This document shows positions 1 through 6,064 of a DNA stretch of 6,951 bases, piece by piece. Under the pieces are notes generated by a model. It worked only from the letters and a program-made list of their open reading frames with translations. It was not told where the DNA came from and did no database searches. Both the position numbers and the translations under genes were made by a program. The DNA is from Eubacteriales Family XIII. Incertae Sedis bacterium (GTDB lineage: Bacteria > Bacillota > Clostridia > Peptostreptococcales > Anaerovoracaceae): the NCBI GenBank assembly GCA_031278255.1, contig JAITKU010000139.1:1-6951 (forward strand), written 5' to 3'. Numbering within the stretch: position 1 is the stretch's first letter; every line of letters begins with the position of its first letter.

Positions 1-134
1 CGTCGAAAGGCGTCGCTTTTTTGGAGAGGGTGCGCGCGCATCCGAACGTGCTGCTGTTCCCGCTGACGCGCGAAAACAGGGATGCGGCGCCGGAGCGCCT
101 TTGGTCCCTCCTCGGGCGGACCTTGGGGCTTTGA
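1..134 (+). CDS. C-terminal end of an unrecognised protein (partial, runs off the left edge)
   Basis: An open frame enters from the left edge (first complete codon at position 3) and runs 43 codons to a TGA at 132-134. The visible peptide has a helical, Leu/Arg-rich end (FLERVRAHPNVLLFPLTREN, then WSLLGRTLGL). Codon use matches the neighbouring genes: GC-rich third positions with CGC, GCG and CTG codons. I do not recognise the family from this tail. The short beta-strand-like piece NVLLFPL followed by a terminal amphipathic helix would fit the end of an alpha/beta enzyme, but that is only a guess. It lies on the same strand as the yebC-like gene but is separated from it by over 200 bp containing a promoter, so the two are probably not one transcription unit. 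Confidence 0.6.
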   Translation, partial: SKGVAFLERVRAHPNVLLFPLTRENRDAAPERLWSLLGRTLGL

Positions 135-346
135 TCTGATTTTGTATGTCTAAAAAACATATCTCAAAAAATGCCGACATCCGTTGCGAGCGTAACGATT
201 GCGTTGTTTCTGCGCCGCCAAATCTCGGGACGCGCCGGCCCGTCAACTTACATCGAAAATTGAAAACAAAGAAGATTTTTGCATTTGTTCATGATATAAT
301 GATTAAAAGTTTATTCGGAAATGAATGGGTACGGAGGTAGATGAAT
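135..346 (+). other. Intergenic region upstream of the yebC-like gene
   Basis: About 210 bp between the partial left gene and the yebC-like gene. The right half is markedly AT-rich compared with the flanking genes. An open frame at 146-340 exists here, but it has no convincing ribosome binding site, an unlike composition, and resembles nothing I know, so I treat this stretch as non-coding. A short TATGT/ACATA inverted repeat (145-149 and 157-161) lies 11 nt after the left gene's stop; it has no U-tract and is a poor terminator candidate. The recognisable signals are the extended -10 element and the ribosome binding site at the right end. Confidence 0.6.
292..300 (+). promoter_or_regulatory. 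Extended -10 promoter (TGA-TATAAT) for the yebC-like gene
   Basis: A perfect TATAAT at 295-300 is preceded by TG at 292-293 with one spacer base, the classic extended -10 arrangement. No good -35 hexamer lies 16-18 bp upstream; the nearest TTGAAA (260-265) is 29 bp away and too distant. Extended -10 promoters commonly work without a -35. Transcription would start near 307, giving a 5' leader of about 40 nt to the start codon at 347. Confidence 0.65.
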
Positions 347-1069
347 ATGGGCAGACACGGAACCATAGCGGGCCGCAAGGCGGCGCAGGACTCAAAGCGC
401 GCGGCGGTGTTTACGAAGTATGCGCGGGCGATTACCGTCGCCGCGAAAGCGGGCGGGGATCCCGATTACAATGTGAGTCTCAAGCACGCCATCGAGAAAG
501 CGAAGTCCATCAACATGCCGAACGACAACATCTCGCGGGCGGTCAAGAAAGGGACGGGCGAACTCGCGGGCGAATCCTACGAACCCGGCAGCTTCGAGGG
601 CTACGGCGCCGGCGGCGTGGCCGTTATCGTGGAGGTGCTGACGGACAACAAGAACCGAACCACATCGGCCGTAAAGCATACCTTTGACAGATTCGGCGGC
701 AATCTCGGCGTACCCGGCTGCGTTTCCTATATGTTTGAGCGCAAGGGCGTCATATTGATAGAGCGGGACGCTTCGATCGATGAGGACGCGCTGATGGAGA
801 CGGCGCTCGAAGCGGGCATGGACGATATGATCAGCTATGATGACAGCTTTGAGATCCGAACCTCGCAGGAGGCGTTCAACGCGGTGGCCGAGGCCCTGCG
901 GAATGCGCGTTACACGCTTGCGGAGGCGGATGTGGAGTACGTTCCCTCCATGGAGACCACGCCCGCGGAGGGGGATATCAAGAATCTGACGCGCATGATA
1001 GAGGCCCTGGAGGAGAATGACGACGTGCAGAAAGTCTACACGAACTGCGCGGTGGATTTGGCGGGATAG
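347..1069 (+). CDS. yebC: YebC/PmpR/TACO1-family protein
   Basis: A 240-residue cytosolic protein spanning the whole YebC family length. Members were first annotated as DNA-binding transcriptional regulators (PmpR); bacterial YebC and mitochondrial TACO1 have since been linked to translation, helping ribosomes through difficult stretches such as proline runs. Which role applies here cannot be read from the sequence. Family landmarks are the N-terminal MGRHGTIAGRKAAQD, MPNDNI at residues 57-62, the central EGYGAGGVAVIVEVLTDN (84-101) followed by NRTT, G..GCVSYMFERKG (122-134), and the C-terminal LEENDDVQKVYTN (221-233). An upstream in-frame ATG at 341 is only 3 nt from the GGAGG at 333-337, whereas ATG 347 has 9 nt spacing and gives the family N-terminus, so I chose 347. 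The last 34 bp overlap the convergent asparaginase gene. Confidence 0.93.
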   Translation: MGRHGTIAGRKAAQDSKRAAVFTKYARAITVAAKAGGDPDYNVSLKHAIEKAKSINMPNDNISRAVKKGTGELAGESYEPGSFEGYGAGGVAVIVEVLTDNKNRTTSAVKHTFDRFGGNLGVPGCVSYMFERKGVILIERDASIDEDALMETALEAGMDDMISYDDSFEIRTSQEAFNAVAEALRNARYTLAEADVEYVPSMETTPAEGDIKNLTRMIEALEENDDVQKVYTNCAVDLAG

Positions 1070-2043
1070 GACGGCGCGAGTCCGAGCATCAGCATGACGA
1101 GCGCCATTTCAAAGGTGACACCCGTCAGGGGAAGGATGCCCGCATCGAGCATACGGGCCGTTGTTTCGTACAGGATTTTGCCGCCGTGCGGCGCTTTTTG
1201 CGAAAAAGGCGCGACGCAGAGCGGAATGCCGGCTTCCGCGCAGCGTTTTGCGAGGTACAGGACGGAACCGGATTCGCTTTCTTCCGCGAAAGCCGCCGCC
1301 GTGTTCGAGTGGTACAGCCCGTGCAGCACGGCGTCCGCCCCGTCGAGCCGGTAGGCGGCGTAATCTATGCCCACATGGGGCCGGATGGCCGGCACCTTGC
1401 GAAAGCGGCCGTCGAAGTTTTCAAAGAAACCGTTCGGGATCGGAACGGAGGGCGGCGGCGCCTTGCGGCGGCGGAGTTTGCCCGCGCGGATTTCGGCGAA
1501 CGGATCACCCGCCGCGCCGCCGTAGAACAGGCTGAAGAAATCATCGCCGCCGCAGGGACATTGCAAAAGTTCCGCGCCCGCGTGCAGGTAGCTGCGCCCG
1601 TCGCTGTTTTTGTATACCGCGTATACGCCCGGCGGGATTTTTTCCTCTATGGCCGTGAGCGCGGCGGCAAAATTTTCCCGGCCGTTTGACGCGGGATCGG
1701 AGAGCGGTCTGTTCGCCGAGACGAGGAGGACGGGCAGCTTCGGCGCCGAAAACATCAGGCTGAGCAGGCAGGCTGTATAGGCCAAGGTGTCCGTGCCGTG
1801 GGTGACGATCAGGCCGTCCTTGCCGTCCGTCGCGAGGCCGCGCAGGTGCAGGATCAGTTCGTACCAATGCGCCGTGGTCATGTTTTCGCTCAATATGTTC
1901 AAGGGGCGGCTCTCGGAAAAAAGCACCCCGTCCGGGACGGGAAGCCGCGTCGCGTCCTGCGCCTCGGCGGGCGCAAGCGCGCGCGCGCCGTCCGCGCGTA
2001 CCGAGCCTATGGTTCCGCCCGTGTGAAGAATATGTATGTTCAT
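1036..2043 (-). CDS. L-asparaginase-like amidohydrolase (asparaginase/glutaminase fold)
   Basis: A 335-residue protein of the asparaginase I/II family, which hydrolyses L-asparagine to aspartate and ammonia. No signal peptide is visible, so it is probably cytosolic (type I-like). The N-terminal HTGGTIGS (residues 7-14) carries the nucleophile candidate Thr11; SENMTTAHW (52-60) and VTHGTDTLAYTA (80-91) follow, the latter with Thr84-Asp85 of the second catalytic motif. NRPLSDPASNGRENF (111-125) is also family-like. The C-terminal domain has HGLYHSNTAAA and GVTFEMALVMLMLGL. The stretch around GAELLQCPCGGDDFFS, where the triad lysine normally sits, has no lysine, so activity or substrate may differ. 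The start at 2043 is set by AAAAGGAG 8 nt upstream and by the position of the TGGTI motif; an alternative frame start at 2073 lacks these. The 3' end runs 34 bp into the convergent yebC-like gene. The gene is monocistronic, with its own promoter. Confidence 0.88.
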   Translation of the reverse strand: MNIHILHTGGTIGSVRADGARALAPAEAQDATRLPVPDGVLFSESRPLNILSENMTTAHWYELILHLRGLATDGKDGLIVTHGTDTLAYTACLLSLMFSAPKLPVLLVSANRPLSDPASNGRENFAAALTAIEEKIPPGVYAVYKNSDGRSYLHAGAELLQCPCGGDDFFSLFYGGAAGDPFAEIRAGKLRRRKAPPPSVPIPNGFFENFDGRFRKVPAIRPHVGIDYAAYRLDGADAVLHGLYHSNTAAAFAEESESGSVLYLAKRCAEAGIPLCVAPFSQKAPHGGKILYETTARMLDAGILPLTGVTFEMALVMLMLGLAPSYPAKSTAQFV

Positions 2044-2174
2044 GGAATCTACTCCTTTTAATGTAAAAATCAAGCTCCGTGTACGGCCCCGATCCGTCGC
2101 GGCGTTTGAGCCTTTGACCGGGGCGCCCGCCGGCGGACATCGGAAATGCGTTCCTGCGCGCGCCTTTAAAGCCT

Positions 2175-2202
2175 ATTATACTTTAAATTTATATAATTTC
2201 AA
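2175..2202 (-). promoter_or_regulatory. Sigma-A type promoter for the asparaginase gene
   Basis: On the minus strand TTGAAA (2202-2197) and a perfect TATAAT (2180-2175) are separated by 16 bp. Transcription would start near 2168, leaving a leader of about 125 nt before the start codon at 2043. That leader is GC-rich and contains the 8-bp palindrome GGGCGCCC (2121-2128). I recognise no riboswitch or attenuator in it. Confidence 0.7.
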
Positions 2203-2227
2203 AGACTTCCATGACAAATTGTAAGTA

Positions 2228-2256
2228 TTGCAATTCCCGAAGAGGTATGCTATATT
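2228..2256 (+). promoter_or_regulatory. Sigma-A type promoter for the 6S RNA gene
   Basis: TTGCAA (2228-2233), a 17-bp spacer and TATATT (2251-2256), with TG at 2248-2249 adding an extended -10. This predicts a start near 2263, a few bases before the 6S closing stem. It is divergent from the asparaginase promoter; the two -35 boxes are only 25 bp apart. A 9-nt palindrome ACAAATTGT (2214-2222) sits between them. Confidence 0.75.
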
Positions 2257-2262
2257 ATGTTT

Positions 2263-2453
2263 ATGGATAAAAAATCCTGAGGTGTTCGTTAAGATTATAT
2301 AATTTATCCAACACTTTAATTCACGGGAATCCGGGTTTTCACGGGGATGCCGAGCCGTTTCGGACGGAGGACAGACGCGCGGAACAGGACAACCACTTAT
2401 CTAAAGGTAAGGTTGTGAATTTGTGATCTGACGGCACATTCGGGATTTTTTTT
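2263..2453 (+). ncRNA. ssrS: 6S RNA
   Basis: A roughly 190-nt structured RNA that fits 6S RNA, which mimics an open promoter, binds the housekeeping sigma-factor RNA polymerase holoenzyme and is released by synthesis of a short product RNA. The 5' CCTGAGGTGTTCG (2276-2288) and 3' ACGGCACATTCGGGA (2431-2445) match the conserved closing-stem strands known from E. coli 6S (CUGAGAUGUUCG and GCGGCAUCUCGG). They pair over 2269-2289 with 2431-2451, with single-base bulges at G2282 and C2435. Further pairings are AGAU (2292-2295) with AUCU (2426-2429), CAC (2312-2314) with GUG (2423-2425), and AAUUCAC (2318-2324) with GUGAAUU (2415-2421). The 3' side of the bubble forms a hairpin, CUUAUC-UAAA-GGUAAG (2396-2411), extended by AAC/GUU, as in other 6S RNAs. 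The apical arm spans about 2325-2390. A consensus promoter lies just upstream and a nine-T tract ends it. The exact 5' end is inferred. Confidence 0.9.
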
Positions 2454-2454
2454 T
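2431..2454 (+). terminator. Rho-independent terminator formed by the 6S RNA closing stem
   Basis: The 3' strand of the long closing stem (pairing partner at 2269-2289) is followed by an uninterrupted run of nine T (2446-2454). The As at 2269-2274 can pair with the first Us. This should release the 6S transcript about 45 bp before the prmA start codon, though some read-through is possible. Confidence 0.75.
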
Positions 2455-2499
2455 CATATTTTTCGGTCAGTTTTGCTTCCGTTCCGAGGATTTCTTGCC

Positions 2500-3474
2500 A
2501 TGCGCTACATCGAAGTGAAGATATATGTTTCGCCGGCCGGCCTGGAGCCTGTGACCGCCCTGCTTATCGAGCAGGGGGTTACGGGCGTCGCGATCGACGA
2601 TCCGCGGGAGATTGCGGAATCAGCATCGCGCAAGACCGGACCGGGTCCGGATTATTTCGACGAAGCCCTGCTTGCGGCCGGCGCGGCCCGTGCGGGCGAG
2701 ATCGAGGTTTCTTTCTATTTGGAGGATGACGCGGAGGGCGCGCGGCGCTTTGCGGACATCAAGCTCGAACTCATGAAGCTGAAAGGGCTGGAGTTTGACG
2801 GCGTTTTCGGCGAGGGCCTGCCGCTGGGCAGACTCTTTGCGGAAAGCGTTCGGCGCTCGGACGACGAATGGAAAGACGTTTGGAAGCAGTATTTCAAACC
2901 GTTTCGCTTGACGGAACGGCTCACTGTCAGACCGGGTTTTGAAAACGATACGCCCGCGGCGCCTTTTGAACGCGTGATCAGGCTCGATCCCGGCATGGCT
3001 TTCGGGACGGGCCGGCACGAGACGACGGCGCTCTGCGCGCGTCTCTTGGAAGCGTCCGTGAAGCCGGGCGCGTCCGTACTCGACATCGGCTGCGGTTCGG
3101 GCATACTCTCGATCGCGGCCGCGTTGCTTGGCGCGGGGGAGGTGCTTGCCGTCGATCTCGACGATACGGCCGTAGCGGTCGCGCGGGACAATATCGCGGC
3201 CAACGCCTGTGCGGACCTCGTGCGCGTCGTGCGGGGCGATCTGCTTGCGGGACTCGATTTTGCGGCCGACATCGCGGTGGCAAACCTTACGGCGGACCTG
3301 ATCGCGACGCTGGCCGGCGGGCTTAGGGCCCATCTGAAAGCCGGCGGGTCTTTCATCGCTTCGGGCATCTTGGAGGAGAGATGCGATTTCGCGATTTCGG
3401 CCGTCGAAGCGGCGGGATTTCGCGTCGCGGAACGCGTCCTCGCGGGTGAGTGGTGCGCGATCAGGGCGGTATGA
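2500..3474 (+). CDS. prmA: Ribosomal protein L11 methyltransferase
   Basis: A 324-residue SAM-dependent methyltransferase that trimethylates ribosomal protein L11 in the cytosol. Residues 1-100 form the substrate-recognition part (start RYIEVKIYVSPAGLEPV). DDEWKDVWKQYFKPF (121-135) is the typical linker stretch. The catalytic domain has the PrmA signature LDPGMAFGTGRHETT (162-176), SAM motif I VLDIGCGSGILSIAA (193-207), an acidic VDLDD (218-222) and VANLTADLI (260-268). Length is close to the usual 310 or so. ATG 2500 was chosen because GAGGA (2486-2490) lies 9 nt upstream and the protein then begins with the family N-terminus; a TTG at 2473 would add nine unlikely residues. Its stop overlaps the rsmE start (ATGA). 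It sits directly behind the 6S RNA terminator, with no clear promoter between. Confidence 0.95.
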   Translation: MRYIEVKIYVSPAGLEPVTALLIEQGVTGVAIDDPREIAESASRKTGPGPDYFDEALLAAGAARAGEIEVSFYLEDDAEGARRFADIKLELMKLKGLEFDGVFGEGLPLGRLFAESVRRSDDEWKDVWKQYFKPFRLTERLTVRPGFENDTPAAPFERVIRLDPGMAFGTGRHETTALCARLLEASVKPGASVLDIGCGSGILSIAAALLGAGEVLAVDLDDTAVAVARDNIAANACADLVRVVRGDLLAGLDFAADIAVANLTADLIATLAGGLRAHLKAGGSFIASGILEERCDFAISAVEAAGFRVAERVLAGEWCAIRAV

Positions 3475-4211
3475 GCAGATTTTTTGTGGACGCGGACCAA
3501 ATCACAGGCGACGAGATACGGATCGTTTCGCCCCGGGATGTCAGGCATTTGACGCGGGTGTTGCGCGCGGCGCGCGGCGATCGCGTCGAGGTGTCGGACA
3601 GCGCGGAATGGGAATACGAAACGGAATTCCTGCACGTCCGAGACGGCGCGGCCGTCTTGCGCATTGTGGACAGACAGCGTTTCACGCGGGAACCCGGCAT
3701 AAGGATCGCGCTCTTTCAGGGTCTGCCCAAGGCCGCGAAGATGGACGCGATCGTCCAAAAGGCCGTCGAACTCGGCGTCGCCGAGATATATCCCGTGGCC
3801 TGCGCGCGCAGCGTCGCGGCGGGAGAGGCGGTTTCGGAACACAGGCTCGCCCGCTGGCGGAAGATATCGGCCGAGGCCGCGAAGCAATGCCGCCGCGGTT
3901 TGACGCCGCAGCTGCATCCCGTTCTCGCGTTTGACGCGGCGCTCGCAAAGATGTGCGGTTTTGCGCTCCCGCTTTTTCCCTACGAGTGCGAAACGGAACG
4001 CAGCCTGAAATCCTGTCTGCGGGGACTGTCCGCAAAGCCCGCGGACATCGCGCTGATCATCGGACCCGAGGGCGGTTTTTCGGGGGAAGAGGCCGACGCG
4101 CTGGTCGCGGCGGGCGCGGTCTCCGTGAGTTTGGGCGCCGCGATTTTGCGAACCGAAACGGCGGGACCGGCCGCCGTCGCCATGATCCTGTACGAGTTTG
4201 AACAGACGTGA
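3471..4211 (+). CDS. rsmE: 16S rRNA (uracil-1498-N3)-methyltransferase
   Basis: A 246-residue SPOUT-class enzyme that methylates N3 of U1498 in 16S rRNA using SAM. The N-terminal PUA-like RNA-binding part has HLTRVLRAARGDRVEV (26-41). The SPOUT domain has LPKAAKMDAIVQKAVELGV (85-103, the family's LPKG.RMD..VQKA.ELGV), CARSV (111-115), W.KISAEAAKQCRR (129-142), LIIGPEGGFSGEEADAL (195-211) and SLGAAILRTETA (220-231), which together build the knotted SAM site. The length is normal. ATG 3471 overlaps the prmA stop as ATGA, so the two are almost certainly translationally coupled; the upstream CAGGGCGG gives only a weak Shine-Dalgarno, which supports coupling. A longer reading from GTG 3450 would add seven residues inside prmA and is less likely. 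Confidence 0.95.
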   Translation: MSRFFVDADQITGDEIRIVSPRDVRHLTRVLRAARGDRVEVSDSAEWEYETEFLHVRDGAAVLRIVDRQRFTREPGIRIALFQGLPKAAKMDAIVQKAVELGVAEIYPVACARSVAAGEAVSEHRLARWRKISAEAAKQCRRGLTPQLHPVLAFDAALAKMCGFALPLFPYECETERSLKSCLRGLSAKPADIALIIGPEGGFSGEEADALVAAGAVSVSLGAAILRTETAGPAAVAMILYEFEQT

Positions 4212-4227
4212 CCGGGAACGGATTCCG

Positions 4228-5538
4228 ATGTGCGATAAGACCATAGCGTTCCACACCCTCGGATGCAGGGTAAACCAATATGAAACGCAGGCCCTGCGAG
4301 AGAGCTTTGCCGCCTGCGGCTACACGATCGTTCCCGCGTCCGAAAGGGCGGATGTCAGCGTGATCAACACCTGCACGGTCACGAATCTTTCCGATCGGAA
4401 GTCGCGGCAGTACATCAGGCGGGCGCGGCGCCTCAATCCGGACGGCGTTGTCGCCGTCGTCGGTTGCTACGCGCAGATGAATCCGCGGGAGACGGCGGCC
4501 ATGCGGGAGGTGGACATCGTTCTCGGCAGCGCGGAAAAAGAACGTTTGCCGGAACTGGTCGAGGCCTTTGTGCGCGACGGAAAAAGACGCGCGGCGCTTC
4601 GGCCTTTTGACGCGGACCCGGGCTTCCGCGCCGGCGTCGCGGGCATGGAATCGCGGACGCGCGCCTATATCAAGATACAGGACGGCTGTGACCGCCGCTG
4701 CGCGTATTGCGTAATCCCCTATGCGCGGGGACCCGCGCGCAGCAGACCGGCGGAGGACATCGTTGCCGAGGCGCGGACCCTGCTTGAGGCCGGTTATAAA
4801 GAGCTTGTTCTGACGGGGATCAACACGGCGCTCTACGGCGCCGCGGCCGCAGAGGTTTCGGAACGCGGCGTGCATACGATCGTGGCGCGGCTCGCGGCGC
4901 TCGACGGGGATTTTCGCATCCGGCTCGGCTCCCTCGAACCCACCGTGATCGACGCGCGCTATGTGACGCGCCTGTTCGCGTACGAAAAACTCTGTCCCGC
5001 CCTGCACCTCTCCGTGCAGAGCGGCAGTACGCGGATCCTCGCGGCCATGCGCAGGGGCTATACGCGCGCGGACTATCTGGAACTGGTCCGAACGCTCCGG
5101 GGACACGATCCCGCCTACGGACTCAGCACGGATATCATCGCCGGCTTCCCCGGGGAAACGGAGGCGGATTTCGACGACAGCCTCAGTCTGCTCGAAGCGG
5201 TGGACTTTTCGCACGTACACGTGTTCCGCTTCTCGAAGCGCGCGGGCACCGCCGCGGCTTCTATGCCGGACCGGGTGCCTGCGGACTTGAAAGCGGCGCG
5301 CGGCGAGAGGTTGCTGCGTGCGGGGGAGGCTTCCGCCGCCGCTTTTTTGCGGCGCAACATCGGCGCCGTCCGTCGCGTGTTGTGTGAGTGCAGGGACCCG
5401 AAATCCGGTCTCTTGACGGGCCTTACGGAAAACGGCGTGCGCGTCCGCTTCGCGGGCGAGGAATCGCTGTGCGGCGGCTTCGTGCGCGTCAGGCTGTCCG
5501 CGCCGGCGAAAGACGGTCTGCGCGGCGAGGCGCTGTGA
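4228..5538 (+). CDS. mtaB: tRNA (N6-threonylcarbamoyladenosine(37)-C2)-methylthiotransferase
   Basis: A 436-residue radical-SAM methylthiotransferase of the MtaB (YqeV) group, converting t6A37 to ms2t6A37 in ANN-decoding tRNAs. The N-terminal UPF0004 domain supplies the auxiliary [4Fe-4S] cysteines in LGCRVNQYET (Cys13), INTCTVTN (Cys49) and VVGCYAQ (Cys80). The radical-SAM domain has IQDGCDRRCAYCVIPYARG with CxxxCxxC at Cys154, Cys158 and Cys161, then LVLTGINTALYG (193-204), LGSLEP (233-238), LHLSVQSGSTRILAAMRRGY (259-278) and TDIIAGFPGETEADF (301-315). LGCRVNQYET and the early IPYARGPARSR point to MtaB rather than MiaB or RimO. A C-terminal TRAM-like RNA-binding region follows (about 375-430), ending in a small divergent tail. 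ATG 4228 lies 16 nt after the rsmE stop with a weak GGGA/GGA site. It is probably co-transcribed with prmA-rsmE. Confidence 0.93.
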   Translation: MCDKTIAFHTLGCRVNQYETQALRESFAACGYTIVPASERADVSVINTCTVTNLSDRKSRQYIRRARRLNPDGVVAVVGCYAQMNPRETAAMREVDIVLGSAEKERLPELVEAFVRDGKRRAALRPFDADPGFRAGVAGMESRTRAYIKIQDGCDRRCAYCVIPYARGPARSRPAEDIVAEARTLLEAGYKELVLTGINTALYGAAAAEVSERGVHTIVARLAALDGDFRIRLGSLEPTVIDARYVTRLFAYEKLCPALHLSVQSGSTRILAAMRRGYTRADYLELVRTLRGHDPAYGLSTDIIAGFPGETEADFDDSLSLLEAVDFSHVHVFRFSKRAGTAAASMPDRVPADLKAARGERLLRAGEASAAAFLRRNIGAVRRVLCECRDPKSGLLTGLTENGVRVRFAGEESLCGGFVRVRLSAPAKDGLRGEAL

Positions 5539-5562
5539 CGCGTCCGGTCCCGCGTTTTGTTT

Positions 5563-5583
5563 CCGCGGCGCGCGGCGCCGCGG
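5563..5583 (+). repeat. Perfect GC-only inverted repeat (9-bp arms, 3-nt loop)
   Basis: CCGCGGCGC and GCGCCGCGG flank the loop GCG, giving a very stable hairpin 24 nt after the mtaB stop. There is no following T-run, so it is not a classical intrinsic terminator. It could protect or pause the mRNA between mtaB and the HIT-family gene. Confidence 0.7.
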
Positions 5584-5602
5584 CAGTATTCGCGGCAGTA
5601 TT
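5579..5602 (+). repeat. Perfect tandem 12-mer, two copies
   Basis: CGCGGCAGTATT occurs twice head to tail (5579-5590 and 5591-5602). The first copy overlaps the right arm of the upstream hairpin. It ends 9-12 bp before the ribosome binding site of the HIT-family gene, so it lies in that gene's leader. I see no known function for it. Confidence 0.75.
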
Positions 5603-5625
5603 TATAGAAAGGAAAGGATCGCAGC

Positions 5626-5967
5626 ATGTTTGAGTGTGTCTTTTGCAAGATCGCAAAGGGGGATATCCCCGCGCGCGTCGCCTATGAGGACGAGCATATC
5701 CTGTGCTTTCACGATCTCGAACCGCAGGCGCCCGTCCATGTGCTGCTCATCCCGCGCAAACACATCGAATCGCTGGATGCGGCGGCGGGGGAGGACGCGG
5801 CCCTGCTCGGACATCTGCTCCTCAGTGTGCGGGATATCGCCGCGCGTCTGGGCCTCGAAAACGGATATCGCCTCGTGAACAACTGCGGCGAGGACGGTAT
5901 GCAGACCGTGAAGCACCTGCATTTTCACCTGCTCGGCAAACGCCGCCTGCTTTGGCCCCCGGGCTGA
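5626..5967 (+). CDS. HIT-family (HinT-like) nucleoside phosphoramidase/hydrolase
   Basis: A 113-residue complete HIT protein, a family of small dimeric cytosolic enzymes that hydrolyse AMP-N bonds such as adenosine phosphoramidates and aminoacyl-adenylates. The N-terminal CVFCKIAKGDIPA (4-16) carries a CxxC pair often seen in bacterial HinT. HVLLIPRKHIESL (38-50) forms the central strand and nucleotide-site region. The histidine triad is TVKHLHFHLLG, with His97, His99 and His101; the second triad histidine is the expected nucleophile. The protein ends WPPG, as HinT proteins typically do. ATG 5626 is preceded by AAGGA (5614-5618) at 7 nt. In many Clostridia a HIT gene follows mtaB, which supports the assignment; the 87-nt gap with hairpin and tandem repeat suggests separate control or differential expression. 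Confidence 0.93.
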   Translation: MFECVFCKIAKGDIPARVAYEDEHILCFHDLEPQAPVHVLLIPRKHIESLDAAAGEDAALLGHLLLSVRDIAARLGLENGYRLVNNCGEDGMQTVKHLHFHLLGKRRLLWPPG

Positions 5968-6064
5968 GGACGAACGCGCGGAAAAGGCCGGCCTGCTTCG
6001 GCGCCGCGCGAGGGCGGGCGGAAATCGTTTGCTTCAATCGACATTTTACTCCGGGAGGCAACCA
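5968..6064 (+). other. Short intergenic region before the M24 peptidase gene
   Basis: 97 bp, GC-rich on the left (a GGCCGGCC palindrome at about 5985-5993) and less so on the right. It ends with the strong ribosome binding site GGGAGG (6053-6058), 6 nt before ATG 6065. I find no convincing promoter or U-tract terminator. The space is too short to hold the N-terminal domain missing from the next gene's product. Confidence 0.5.

Noticed and set aside
260..300. TTGAAA (260-265) as the -35 partner of TATAAT (295-300)
   Set aside because: The spacing is 29 bp, far outside 16-18 bp; the TG extension makes the -10 sufficient on its own.
146..340. 64-codon plus-strand open frame before the yebC-like gene
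   Set aside because: It has no ribosome binding site at its ATG, spans the AT-rich promoter region including the TATAAT, and has an odd composition; it is more likely chance.
2269..2454. A riboswitch or T-box leader controlling prmA instead of 6S RNA
   Set aside because: The two ends pair with each other across the full 190 nt and match the 6S closing-stem sequences; no T-box motif or known aptamer core is seen, and the terminator is formed by the outermost stem rather than a separate switchable hairpin.
2715..4256. Very long (513-codon) minus-strand open frame opposite prmA and rsmE
   Set aside because: It is antisense to two genes with clear family motifs, has Arg/Ala/Ser-rich low-complexity content and no start signal; it is a by-product of GC-rich codon use.
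4057..5220. 387-codon minus-strand open frame opposite mtaB
   Set aside because: mtaB carries all its cluster cysteines and conserved motifs on the plus strand; the antisense frame has no recognisable domain.
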